This document shows positions 34,095 to 45,379 of a stretch of DNA of 64,000 nucleotides, one piece after another. How positions within the stretch are numbered: position 1 is the first letter of the stretch; every line of letters begins with the position of its first letter. This stretch comes from Cladopsammia gracilis (Eukaryota > Cnidaria > Anthozoa > Scleractinia > Dendrophylliidae): positions 1,468,501 through 1,532,500 of the forward strand of contig JAJGOT010000013.1 of the NCBI GenBank assembly GCA_022457155.1, written 5' to 3'. A program made the position numbers and the translations under genes. The notes beneath the pieces were generated by a model. It did no database searches, was not told where the DNA came from, and was given only the letters and a program-made list of their open reading frames with translations.

Positions 34095-36050
34095 ATGCTT
34101 TTTATTGAGGCGATATTTTGCTGTATCTTGCTGTTTCAGGCAGTATGTGCAGCTGCGGTGACCATTTTACCGACTCCACAACCCAACAAAATGCCACACG
34201 GTGTGACTTCATCGAGCGGTTACAACAATGTGCACTTTAACAACTATTGCTCGGGACCAGACAAGGAGATCAAAGCTCAGCTTGTCAAAATAGGGAAGCA
34301 ACTGGCGGATATGCAGAAAAAGATCGACTCTTTGACTGGGAACAACCCTAATTCAGGTGGGTGCGATAGTTCTTGTGGTTCAGCCATTCGTAAGTAACAC
34401 TATCTTGTCATTTTAATTTTGTACTCGGTGTATTGACTCGGTAGAGAACGCAACCATTTCCTGACCATACCCATTAACTGACCATACCCGCGTAGCCTTT
34501 AGAGCAGGCGTATTTGGGGGCCAGCGCTGAGTTAACAGATTGGGTCGAGTCAAAAGACTGACGTTTGGCAAAACCAAGATTGCGGCCAAACACTTAACAC
34601 TAGTCACTTAACAAACTGACATCCACCATAAAACGCGAATCTCCTCGCGTCAGACATATTCGCACACGCTCGGGTGGTTTCCACGCGTGGCCATCCTTTC
34701 GAGAAAAGTCGGGGTACTCATCGCGGCATAAAAGAAACAAAATGGTCTAACCATTTTTTTTACTTTTCGTAGAATTTTGTTTTGCCTACTAATGTAGAGT
34801 GTGTTGCAATTCTTTCACAGTTAAGAGAAACTGTGCTGAGTTGTACAAATCAGGCCAAAGAGTCAGTGGTATTTATACTATCGACCCTGATGGTTCAGGT
34901 GCGTTTGATGTGCTCTGTGACCAGACTTCAGCCGGTGGAGGGTGGACGGTCATCCAGAAGAGATTGGACGGTTCTGTTGATTTTAACCGCGCCTGGAATG
35001 ACTACAAACGTGGCTTTGGTAATAGTCTGACTGGCGAGTTTTGGCTTGGATTGGACAGGATGAATCGTCTGACAAAAACGAAAAGCAGACTTCGCGTGGA
35101 GCTTGAGGACACGAAAGGAAATACTGCTTACGCTGAGTACGACTTCTTTGCTGTGGCAAGCGAGAACGCAAAGTATAAACTGAGCCTAGGAAATTATTAC
35201 GGTAGGTGTTGATAATGAACTGACTGCGAACGTTATTAGTCGCGTGCAGTAGTAGTCTGCGCGCAGAGGTGTCTAACTTCCTTTTTCTGCACCGAAACAA
35301 CTAAGGAAATAGAAGACGTCCAGGCGCAGGTTAGTGCTATAGGTGAGGAAACAAGTCCCCTGAGTTTGATTGTTTTTTGATGTGGCTTAATGAAATTTAG
35401 GCAAGTTAAAATCTCGCCAATGCTGGTCTGCGATTTCATTATCAAGATCCAGTGTGGGGGATTCCAGGGGCTGCACCTTGCCTTGCTTTTTTGCCATTCA
35501 GGTTTTGCCTATTCATTTGTTGCCCCTCCCTCCCACCAAGGTAGGTATCCTTTCGTAAGTATATCTTCCACAACACTACAGTGATGTGTTAACTAGTGCC
35601 TGGAGGTGGGCCGTGGCTGGGTTGCCATGGAGACCTCCTTGTCGCTGCACTCCTTTTTTGATGTCTTTACGGTACCTACCCTCAAATATCTCGATTTGCT
35701 CAGAGTTCAAAAATTGTTAACGACGGCCTTAAACCGCATACACCTTTTAGACTACTTACTTAGTCACTTGGTATATTTCATTTACAGGGACTGCGGGAGA
35801 TTCGTTGGGCTATCACAGTGGATCTGCGTTTTCAACAAAAGATCGCGATAATGATCAAAGCTCGAGCAACTGTGCCGCAGTATATAAAGGAGGTTGGTGG
35901 TTTAAAAGTTGTGTAACCGCCAGCCTGAATGGCTTCTATTATCTCGGCCAGCACTCATCCGACCATGATGGCGTTAACTGGCGTGCCTGGATGGGCCGTA
36001 AATACTCAGCCAAAAGAGCTGAAATGAAGATCAGGCCAGTGGATTTTTAG
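34095..36050 (+). CDS. Secreted fibrinogen-related protein (FReD), three exons, ~312 aa
   Basis: Fibrinogen-like C-terminal domains bind acetylated sugars or protein ligands in ficolins, tenascins and angiopoietins. In cnidarians such proteins are candidate lectins of immunity or matrix (inference). Exon 1 is 34095-34389 (ATG, hydrophobic signal peptide ~1-20, heptad-like coiled coil around EIKAQLVKIGKQLADMQKKI, Cys pair). Exon 2 is 34821-35201 (CAELYKSGQ, GGGWTVIQKR, GSVDFNRAWNDYKRGFGN, GEFWLGLDRMN, LEDTKGNTAYAEYDFF). Exon 3 is 35788-36050 (GYHSGSAFSTKDRDND, the calcium-loop motif, then NCA..YKGGWWFKSC, GVNWRAWMG and EMKIRPVDF, ending TAG). Splice sites are GTAAGT/CAG, GTAGGT/CAG and CAG, with phases 1-1. 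All domain Cys pairs and the calcium loop are present, so the gene appears complete and functional. Expected location: extracellular, probably oligomeric through the coiled coil. Confidence 0.92.
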
Positions 36051-36200
36051 TAAACTTAGTGCTTTATAAAGCTAAGTCTTAGGTGCCAGTTCGCCTGAGT
36101 CTATGTTACTTTTAGCTTTTCAAGAAGAAAGGATAAAAAAATTGTATTCGCGATAGTTAAAGGTAAAATACTAGTCGAGTTGCCTTCGTTACTAAATACC

Positions 36201-36206
36201 AATAAA
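36201..36206 (+). promoter_or_regulatory. Polyadenylation signal of the FReD gene
   Basis: AATAAA about 150 bases after the stop. Confidence 0.5.
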
Positions 36207-36499
36207 ACTATGGCTGAATTACATTGTTTCTTTTGCTTTCTCTAAACCAGGAAATATATCGGGCATAAGATTTCGCTATAAGGGCAATTAAAAGCTAAAT
36301 AATAAAGTTTGATGAAAGATACGTTAGCCTGTTCCAGACGTTAAGTTTGTGGGGTCGGGAAGTAGTTAAAGTTCATTTCTTCCTGTTTTGATCAGCGAAG
36401 CAAATTGTTATCAGTCCAGTCTAGTAAGATTTAATTTATTGTTATCTGTTTATCATGATCGGTTTCTTTGTTTGTTTATTCTTACGCTTTTGCAAGAGT

Positions 36500-36680
36500 C
36501 CAAGTGTGTCCAAGTGCGACCACCGTTCGTAAGCGACCACTTTTCCAAACTGATACCAAAATTTTCCCAGTCAACTCACTATAGTCAAAACCTCTCGTAA
36601 GTGACCGCGACCACTTTCAACGGTGATGATTTGAAGTTTTCTATTGTTTTTAACCTCCGGTATGCGACCACTCGCCCATA
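36500..36680. repeat. Mariner-like MITE fragment (GTAAGCGACCAC family)
   Basis: Phrases CGTAAGCGACCACTTTTCC and ACTATAGTCAAAACCTCTCG..GTGACC recur; a related piece GTAAGCGACCGCC..GGTGGCCACTTACGAGA lies at 37370-37425. Confidence 0.45.
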
Positions 36681-36784
36681 TTTCGAATATTTTTTAATAA
36701 TGCGATACAGAACAACCCAAAAAAACTAACGAAAATTTTGCCCTTTGCATCAAAACTTCTATGTGATACAATATTTTGCTCTGC

Positions 36785-37040
36785 ATAGAGCGGTTTTCAA
36801 TTGAGTGTCGTAGTCTAAAACCACAACCAAAGTAATTACTCTGGCCAATCACAACAGACACAGACAATCCAATAAACCAATCAGAACTCGAAGCAAATAC
36901 ATGTAGCCGGCGCCAAGCGCGGGAAAACGCGTGCGAGTGAGTCATGATTGGTCTTGGTTTTACTTCTGATTGGTTGAGAAAGTGGCGCAAGACTTTTTAG
37001 CCAATCACAAAGCGTGGCAATGCAAAACCAAAGCAATTGC
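36785..37040 (+). repeat. CCAAT-box-rich repeat, copy 1
   Basis: It begins AGCGGTTTTCAATTGAGTGTCG. It contains five CCAAT/ATTGG pentamers (e.g. GGCCAATCAC, AACCAATCAGAAC, TGATTGGTC, TGATTGGTTGAG, AGCCAATCAC) and the phrase AACTCGAAGCAAATACATG. Confidence 0.7.
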
Positions 37041-37370
37041 GACAAAAAGGACACTGTCCCGCCAAAATAACAAAATTACGCTTAGCTTACTTCCACGTTA
37101 TATCGATATATGCCACCAAATATACAACTTACTTGGATAAAAATATTCTATAGAGCAAATCAGAACAAGTGGTTTGGAGATAAAGTGCAGGATTTTAAGG
37201 ATGGATGTGGATTACAATTCATGAAGTTTGAACTAAAATGAAATGAAATGAAAACCAAAATTGCCATTTTTGTGGAATTTTTACTCGTTTATCCGTTATT
37301 TTGTCTCTTTAGTTAATATTTCTTTTCTTTCATCGGTTTGTTCTTCCTATTTCATGATAATACAACAAGC
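37041..37370. repeat. Repeat beginning GGACACTGTCCCG
   Basis: It shares the end AAAGGACACTGTCCCGCC with the repeat at 5573. It is AT-rich and non-coding. Confidence 0.4.
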
Positions 37371-37454
37371 TGTAAGCGACCGCCTTGGCTTTGCATTTTA
37401 GGTGGCCACTTACGAGATTTCTTGTTGATTTATAAGTTTGACCATGAGAATATA

Positions 37455-37740
37455 GGAGCAGTTTTCAATTGAGTGTCGAAAGTAATTACACAGTTGCTTT
37501 AGTTTTGCATTGCTACGCTTTGTGATTGGCTAAAAAATCTCGCGCAACTTTCTCGACCAATCAGAAGTAAAACCCAAACCAATCACGATTTGCTCGCATG
37601 CGTTTTCCCGCGCTTGGCGAGGCCGACATGTACTTGCTTCGAGTTCTGATTGGTTCATCGGATTGTCTGCGAGTTCTGTGATTGGTCAGAGTAGTTACTT
37701 TGGTTTTGGTTTTACAACGCTCAATTGAAAACTGCTCTAT
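37455..37740 (-). repeat. CCAAT-box-rich repeat, copy 2 (inverted)
   Basis: The ends GAGCAGTTTTCAATTGAG and CTCAATTGAAAACTGCTC are inverted, with TA just outside each, compatible with a 2-bp TSD. The body is the reverse complement of copies 1 and 3, with the CCAAT boxes retained. Confidence 0.75.
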
Positions 37741-39228
37741 TATGATTTCTTTGATAATTCCCATCCCTCTCCTCCTTATTAACTTTTGTTCCGAGAAATT
37801 AAGAAGTCAGGGCCGGGTTGTTCAAAGCACGATTAAGCTAACCCAGGATTAGCGTCAACCTTGAATCCAGTTAAATTGAAACAATTGAAAATTTTCCAAA
37901 GTTTTCTGCCCTTCAGTTTCGACTTTAACTTGTCTTCACTACTAGCTGTTAATGACCTTTTAAAAACATTTTTAAACAGAGAGGTTAACTTTTAATCCGG
38001 GATTAGCGTTAATCGGCTTTCGAACAACCGGGCCCAGATGAATTATTGAGCGCGCATTGAGCGCGTTCTGCATGCGTTTGTATGATAAGTCAGCCTGTTT
38101 TATCTAAGCGGATACTTAGCTTTTGAAGGTTTGGCAAAATGAATTTTGAATTTTGGGTTGAATTTTTGGGAAAGAAAGTTAGTTTGAATGAATCACTGTC
38201 TCATGATGAAAACTAATAATACTTTAATACTTATATTGTGTATTTTCTAAGTATCAATCACGCAATCTATATTCCACCGGTTAGGAATCACTCTCGCCTG
38301 TCACTTCGTATATAAATCCCAAAGCATTCATTTTGTTCAATGACTGAATTTCAGCCTCTGTCAAAACCTTCTTGACCTTATGCCAGGGCCCCGGGATCGG
38401 AGGGGACTTAAATATAAGCTATATGGGTATGTGCTGCTGTGGTTTTCAAACAGTTTAGAAATATTTAGGGATAGGGTATAGAAATCAGAGAGTTTTTGGT
38501 CTTGAAAAGGGTAAAACTGATCAGTGGTATAAAGAAAGAAATTCTGGAAAATAGCGAGTCTGAGATAGATAGGGATTTTTGGTGCCTAGTCTAGAATAGG
38601 GATGCATTGAAATGCAGCTGAGCGTGGTCTGGTATTAGGCAAGTAGTCTGCGAGCAAACTCCAGGGCTCAGGGGTTGTGGGAGGGGAGGAGGAACTCCTA
38701 TACCGCCGGTCGAGCCAATTTTAAACAATAAGAATTATTTATTGTAAACTGTGTGAAAGTTCTTAAGAAAATCTAATGACTGGATTTTACGTAAACCTTA
38801 CATGGAAACAGTCCAAAGCGCAAATTTTAGCCGTTAATTATAATCTGCCATCACTATATTTTCCGTTTGCCAAGTTTCAGCTTCTAAGCTGCAACTTTTC
38901 TGACATAATGCCCTAACGAATGACATATACTCGCAACCTATCAAAACTGTGTTCGGCCACCTTAATGCATGTGAGGCACGCACCACACAAGCACTGATAA
39001 GGACGCTTGTGTGGAAAGCTGGTGTAAAATCAGAACAAGCATCAGGGCCTCATCAGGGGCACCAACGAGAGATGCCGTTTAGGGAAATGCTTGGAATGGC
39101 GTTGTACTGTTTATCACATCATTTTAGTGCCTTTAAAGGAAACTATGTGAAAGCTAATACAGTTTGAGCTTTTCGGTTCTTTTGGCTGAATGTTTCAGCG
39201 GCAGAAAATTTTAGGGAAAGAAATCTTC
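37741..39228. other. Intergenic; one dispersed repeat
   Basis: 38400-38645 is an inverted relative of 18560-18850. Elsewhere AT-rich sequence without supported exons. Confidence 0.4.
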
Positions 39229-39486
39229 CGGCGCTTTCCAATTGAGTGTCGTTAAACCAAAAGCAAAGTAATTACTCTGACCAATCATAGAACTCGCAGA
39301 CAATCCGATGAACCAATCAGAACTCGAAGCAAATACATGAAGCCGGCGCCAATGCAAGCGCGGGAACACGCGTGCGAGCAAATCACGATTGGTTTTGGTT
39401 TTACTTCTGATTGGTTGAGAAAGTGGCGCGAGATTTTTTAGCCAATCACAGAGCGTAGCAATGAAAAACCAAAGCAATCGCGCTCT
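39229..39486 (+). repeat. CCAAT-box-rich repeat, copy 3
   Basis: Same order of phrases as copy 1: CCAATTGAGTGTCGTTAAACC, GAACCAATCAGAACTCGAAGC, GATTGGTTTTGGTTTTAC, AGCCAATCACAGAGCG, with GCGCTCTATGC at the end. Confidence 0.7.
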
Positions 39487-41497
39487 ATGCCCAGAATTTA
39501 CCAACTGCTTTCACCTTTTCGAAAATCCCAGCTGACATTATTTTGTACCCAAAACGACATTTTTACCCCTAAGAAAACAAATAGGCGTACGAAAGTTTTG
39601 AAGGAGCTTTTTACTAAAGAAAACTGTACTTTTTAATCTACATTAGTACGAAATTTTTAATATTAGGGAAATAGTTAAAACTAATGTACTCGGACAGGAA
39701 CCATCATTGAACAAAAAGACTGGCGGTCTCTTTATGTACCCCCCTCTCCCACGTAAAAAGATGGTGTCTTGTTTGTATAGCCCCCATTCCATCAGAAGTA
39801 GAAACTGAGAGAAAGATAAAAATCTTCCTGTGCCATTTTACTAGTAATACATGCTTCATGCACACAGAATATTAAACTCTCATCTCTAATTTTTGGGCCA
39901 AAAAATTGTGTCCATTACACTCATCAGCTAGGTGGTATCTTGTGTAACCCCCCCCCCCCCCCCCCCCCCCCGTACACAGGGTGGGTCCTCGTCGAGTATA
40001 TTTGTCAGATGACCACTTCCCTTACTAATAAGGCCTTCCGAACAGATCCGTTGGGTGCTCATGAAAGAAAAACGAGCACAAATGAGTACAAGCGCAATAA
40101 TAATCAAACCTGGCAGTCACGAAAACCGGTGTAAAATAAGCCGATAAGCATGAACACAAACACTCAACACAAGCGGATCAGTGCTATTTCAATCTCAAGC
40201 ACTTTCGTTTGAGACTGGAGGCCGGACGTAACGTCTGGTTGTTTGACATGTAAGGTCCGGTACTTTCACACAAAATAATTATTTTGTCAAGTGTAAATAT
40301 TAAATCGGATGATTTTGTATTTGTTTATCAAAGATAGAGTTGAGCCTTAACACTATGATTCCATCAGAATCTACTGAAAACAGACGACTGCAGACTGATA
40401 ATTGATCATAATTACCAATTCAAATATTTAATTTTGTTTGAGCATTTTAATGCCTTAAAAGACCTTCCCGGTTAACCACTTCCAGTCCGAGTACAAGTAC
40501 AAGCAGAAAGAAAAATCGTGTGCGAACGTGGAAGACTGTTAGCACGAGTACAAATTCACTGAAGCAATAACACACACACAAAAATCTCTTTTTTTCTTTT
40601 TTCTGTACAGTTTATTTTAGCTGTGGGAACCGGAGTGAAATACAGTCTACCTTCTCTGAGCGGACACTCTCGATCTTACACCGGCCGCCTTGACAAAACC
40701 TCGCTTGAATTTCCTCTTACTAGAATCTAGAATCATTTCCCGCCCTTTCTGCCTCCCGAGGGTGTCCGCTCAAGGGAGCTTTGACTGTAAGCGCTACCTT
40801 GCCTTACGCCAGCTCAAACATGAAAATGCTGAGTGAATGAGCCGGGTGAATGAGCTACGAACACAAAATATTTTGAAAAGGCAGCACTGCGTCAGTGCGT
40901 ACTTCACTTTACACTTGAATGATCTTGAATGTGCTTATCGGTAAGTGAGAACAAGGCTGTATGACCCAATATGCTTGTATTTCTATTGGTCCTTAAAGAT
41001 TATCGCCTCGGGCACTTAACCCGACTAGCCACATATATATTCTTCTATTCATCACCCAGTATATCATGTTCGCAACATCTTTCTTCAGTTCCAGTTTGTT
41101 GATGAAATTTAAAACATGCTAAAAATGCTGATTTTGTCTTGCTTTTATTGAGACCTTTTTAAAGACTTAAATAATAACATATATACTGAGTCACCTAGGG
41201 CGCATTCTGTATATACAGTGTATATACAGCTTGTAATCTCTTTTAAATATTATTAACCTTTCACGCCCCAGTTAGTCAAACGTCTGAAACGTCCCTTCAC
41301 GACTACAGTCACATACACCGAACGAAGCTTGTTGAAACTGTGTTCAGGTTAGATGAAAGTATAGAATAATCATTCAAACAGAAATCATCGTGAAGAACTT
41401 TACAGTAGTTTTGTTTGTTTTTCAGTAATTTTGTTTTGTTTTTCGGTTTTGAACATACTGTCACAATTCACGTTTGCGGAAAGTCAGAAAAGCTGGT
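39487..41497. other. Intergenic; C run and one mariner-like MITE
   Basis: A run of C lies at 39950-39971. A TACAGTC..GAGCGGACACTCTCG / CGAGGGTGTCCGCTC..GACTGTA inverted-repeat element lies at 40643-40791. No gene was recognised. Confidence 0.5.
40643..40791. mobile_element. Mariner-like MITE, ends TACAGTC / GACTGTA
   Basis: TGAGCGGACACTCTCG and CGAGGGTGTCCGCTCA are inverted near the ends, which finish in TACAGTC and GACTGTA, giving TA-type borders. Confidence 0.6.
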
Positions 41498-42340
41498 TCA
41501 AAAAGCTGAAGACTTTACTCCTCTCTCAGACCTACACGTTCTCGGGTACGAATTTGTAAGCTGTTCGGTGTACAGACCAAACAGTTTAGGAAGATTACAA
41601 GACGTTTGTTTCAATCTCGTGTGTGGCTTGTTCCTCTTTTGTCCTATTCCTGCGCTGAATGCATCGTGACGCATAAGGTTTGTTTCGAAGGCACAAGGGA
41701 TAGCGTGTCCTTCGTTCAACAACACCTCTACACAATCCGCAAACTCTTTACCGTATGCTATGGCTAACGCATTTTTTCCTCGATTGTTTACTCTATTCAC
41801 GTCTAATCTGTTTCTCCTGAATACCTTTGAGATCGTTTTAACAATGTTTACATTGCCAGACATGCAGGCCAACATTAAGTTCGTGTTTCCATCCATGTCG
41901 ACACTACTTAACGCAAGATCTACTTCAGGATGGCTGAAAAACAACTTGACCATATCTTCTCGCCCTAACATACAAGCCCACGAGAGAGCTGATCGACCGA
42001 ATTTGTCCAGCAACTTTATTTTTGCGCCGTAATTCAGTAACATCTTCGTAGTCCTCCGTCGAAGTTTCGTGTTATCCAGAAACATGGCTCGGATCAATGC
42101 TGTTTCACCATCATCCAAATCTTTGCAGTTGACATTAACACCCGCGTCTAATAGAAGTCGCACCTGCCTAAGTCTCCCTTGGGTGACTGCTTCTAAAAGT
42201 ATTCTCGGTCTTCCGCTGACTTTGCTGTTGTCAGTGGCCATCCAGGCAACCTTTTGATGGAGATTTGGAAGCCGTTGCCTTGGGTGACCGACAAGTCCTA
42301 CAGTCAACGAAGGTGCTAACATCATTAACGTCTTGTGCAT
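41498..42340 (-). CDS. Ankyrin-repeat protein, 280 aa, paralogue of the 20432 gene
   Basis: An ORF with four to five ankyrin repeats: ILLEAVTQGRLRQVRLLLDA, DGETALIRAMFLDNTKLRRR, FGRSALSWACMLGREDMVKL, DGNTNLMLACMSGNVNIVK and RGKNALAIAYGKEFADCVEV. A short tail follows with KLFGLYTEQLTNSY, matching KLMILYAEQNSPSY in the paralogue. The repeat boundaries and unusual extended second repeat (FLDNTKLRRRTTKML / FLQDRRRMKIFRAL) match residue for residue in spacing. The start is set at the first in-frame ATG (42338-42340); the frame continues upstream to a GTG only. The tail is about 150 residues shorter than the paralogue's. The molecular partner is unknown. Confidence 0.8.
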   Translation of the reverse strand: MHKTLMMLAPSLTVGLVGHPRQRLPNLHQKVAWMATDNSKVSGRPRILLEAVTQGRLRQVRLLLDAGVNVNCKDLDDGETALIRAMFLDNTKLRRRTTKMLLNYGAKIKLLDKFGRSALSWACMLGREDMVKLFFSHPEVDLALSSVDMDGNTNLMLACMSGNVNIVKTISKVFRRNRLDVNRVNNRGKNALAIAYGKEFADCVEVLLNEGHAIPCAFETNLMRHDAFSAGIGQKRNKPHTRLKQTSCNLPKLFGLYTEQLTNSYPRTCRSERGVKSSAF

Positions 42341-42998
42341 ACAACAACTGTCTTTCAGCAGCAACACAATTCTTCACTCAAAATATTTACTTCGTAGCGA
42401 AAGTATAACCAATTTTCAAAATATCTCACCAGGTGTTTCATGTGTTTTATTGTTCCGAAGTTTCATAGCGCTGTAATTGCTCGTTCAACTTTCTTTGATT
42501 AAAAATTCATTTCATAATTTCCTTATACCTATTGTGTTTCTGTTCTTTGTTGTGATAATATAGCCAATGGGTGATATGGGGTTTTATTACAAGCAGGTCA
42601 GGCTTGACTGACCCATTGAATTCACCAATTAGGCAAAATATAAATGTTTATATAATCTCGGTCACGTATAACAACTGTAATAACTTTATTGTCAAGTTAA
42701 GCTAGAAATTTACACATTGCTTGAGCTAAAATTGGTCTGTGGCAATTGTTTTCGATTTAACATAATGCGGTCTATTTTTCTGAAAGCACAAAAAAATGAC
42801 TGAGGTGTCTTGCATAGTTACACAATCGGCAATAAAATGGTTATTAAGTGTTTGATACACAACAACAAACCCAAGGTGCAAATTAAAACCGCAACTCAGT
42901 GTTCCACAGGGCCAGCAGAAACGTTTTTCAGGATGTCTTTCCTACAATCTTGGCAGAACGTTGCGAAAATTGCATGAAAAAAGAAATCATGCTACTCA
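42341..42998. other. Intergenic, nothing recognised
   Basis: AT-rich, presumed upstream region of the minus-strand ankyrin gene. Confidence 0.4.
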
Positions 42999-43399
42999 GG
43001 CCCCGTCCACACGTATACGTTTACGTTCGTAAACGCATATTTTTTAATGCGTTTAGGCCTCCCGTCCACACGTAAACGATGAAAACGGTCACCCTAAACG
43101 GATATTTTCGAAAACGCTCTCCAAAGTGGATATTTTCGAAAACGCCGTTTACCCGTTTACGGGTGGACAGCGTAAACGGATATTTTCGTAAACGCTGATG
43201 TCACAGCTGTTTATGGCGCATGCTTAAGTTATCTAGCGCATGCTCAATGCAGATTTTTAGCGTTTACGTATCGTTTTAGCGTTTACGTGTGGACAGGTGA
43301 AAACGAATCGTAAACGATGGCTGGCTTCGTGTGGACGGGAGCGTTTTAGATTAAAAAATATGCGTTTACGAACGTAAACGTATACGTGTGGACGGGGCC
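42999..43399. mobile_element. 401-bp foldback MITE, GGCCCCGTCCACACG ends
   Basis: GGCCCCGTCCACACGTATAC.. and ..GTATACGTGTGGACGGGGCC are inverted. TCA flanks both ends (42996-42998, 43400-43402). The interior is packed with CGTTTACG/CGTAAACG and GGATATTTTCG motifs. It is non-coding. Confidence 0.8.
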
Positions 43400-43575
43400 T
43401 CAGTTAACTTTTGTCTTTGAAGCGCGCGTGCTTGCCACTAAAGCTGTGCTTTTCTATCAGTTGAACTACAATATCGTTAACATTTGATGGAACGGTGTCC
43501 GCTTTCTTCCCCTTCTTTCTCCTTCAATGTTGATGTTCGAGATGCCAGAGTAAAAAAGAATAACTAAGAATATGC

Positions 43576-43766
43576 GACCGCAACATTGGGGGAGAGATGA
43601 CCAGTTGGCCGGGGAGAGAGGAGCAACATTGGGGAGAGCGGAACAATGTTGGGGCCGGAAAGGAACAACATTGGGGGATGGGGGAGAGGAACAATATTGG
43701 CGGGAGAGAAACAACACTGGGGGAGAGGAGCAACATTGGGAAGAGAGGAGCAAAATTGGGGGAAGA
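43576..43766. repeat. Imperfect minisatellite, GAGGAGCAACATTGGGG units
   Basis: Eight to nine degenerate units of about 20-24 bp with core AACATTGGGG and purine-rich GGGAGAGGA spacers. Confidence 0.75.
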
Positions 43767-45240
43767 CGAGATGGCCTGCACGTGCCCTACATTTCTGAAC
43801 TAACAAATCTGCGACTTTTCGTGAAGTGTTTCAACAAATCGTGTCTTGTAGCTTGTTGGGCACCGATTTTCAGAAATCGAGACAAAACATTATTCTTTTC
43901 CCTCTCTGGAATGAATATTGACTGACAAATTTTTTAACGTGATAGACATTCTATTTGCAGAATCCAAGCTTTACACGGAAATGTGCATTTAGGGTTTGAA
44001 GGCCTTGGCGCCCCCCCCCCCCCCCCCCCACCCAAACTTCCCTTAAGTGGCCCCCCCCCGGATCCCGGATGGGGGTGGGTGGCTGCAAAGCGACGAGAAT
44101 TTGAAAATCAAAAGTACCGGACATCCGTGCTAAATTCTTTTCACCGTGCCTAGAAAACTTCTGATTTGTGAATATCTTGACCCGTAATAAATTAAACTTC
44201 AAGCCCGGCTAAGTCAGTCAATAATTTAATCAACCATGCAACTGGTAAAAGAATTAATCTAACAATGAAACAGACAACAATAATTTTATGGTTACTTGGA
44301 CAATTATTTATCCTTATCACCAATTGTAGCAAGTCCATTGATGCCCTAACTTCTCATAGTACATGATACAAAGAATTAATGTTATGTACATTTTCCTTGA
44401 ATTATAATGCATCATTTGATACTTCATTACAATACAATAATTTGTTTCTTTGTTTCGAGTATATGGCTACCGGACTTGTATCATAGGAAGAAAAAAAAGG
44501 AAAAGAAAAATGTCCAATCCTTTCACTCTAGATACATGTAGTGTGGCTTTAATTTAAGAGTCTCCTAGATTATTCAAATAAAAGCTGTTAAGCAATCATT
44601 TCCCTAGTTTGCAAACACTGCCACCTCTCATCACTATTGAGCAGTACTTTCTCTTTCTTTCTGCTATAAGGTTTTCAATATTTAAAAAAAAAACAGAATT
44701 TAAAATCAAAAATCAAAATTTGAGAAAAATGCAAAAGTACTGCCAAAGAGGTTTTATTTGAATGGTCACACCATGGGATTTTGTTGACAGGCTAAAAAGT
44801 TAGTACAACACTACATGTCTCCATAATTGACTCTGAGAGTAAAAGGGTTAAACTTTGAATTTGGTTGAAACCACTACAGTAAAAGGGGTAATTCCTCTTT
44901 TTTTCTACTCCCACAAACCAGGCTAAAATTTTCTAGCAAAAACACTTGGAGCTAATTTCAACTAAGAAATGGGAAGATCCTGTCCTTCATCTGACTTTTT
45001 TTGGATTTTTTAAAATTGTATTTTGCATAAAAAGTACTTATAAACAAGACAGCTGCAAAAAATATCTTACATTTTATGACCCATATGGCCCTGCAAGCCT
45101 TTTCTTTACAAAGACATTGATGAAAGTCCCACGAGGTCCATACTCATTTCTGCGAGCGGGACTGGAAAAAGTAGTACAGCCCTACTACAACAGCATAAAA
45201 TTTAACAAAAATAGTCTCCATATTGGTCATATGATAAAAT
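43767..45240. other. Intergenic; C run and one dispersed-repeat copy
   Basis: A C run lies at 44011-44029. The dispersed repeat at 44725-44850 has TGCAAAAGTACTGCC, ATGGTCACACCATGGGATTT and ACTCTGAGAGTAAAAGGG. No gene was recognised. Confidence 0.5.
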
Positions 45241-45379
45241 ACTTATTGACTAAGTCATGTAGGGCGGAAGTGAAAATATTTGGCTCTTACTGGTGCATGG
45301 ACCTCACTGTGCTCAGGCTGTACACTATGACCTCAAGCCAAATATTTTCCCATCCGGCCCTTCCACTCAGTCAATAAGT
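45241..45379. mobile_element. Foldback MITE, ACTTATTGACT ends
   Basis: ACTTATTGACTAAGTC..AGGGCGGAAG..AAAATATTTGGCT and AGCCAAATATTTT..CGGCCCTTCC..AGTCAATAAGT are inverted around a ~57-base centre. Confidence 0.65.

Noticed and set aside
43572..43925. Glu/Gly-rich open frames across the minisatellite
   Set aside because: Both strands are open because of the repeat; no start context or domain.
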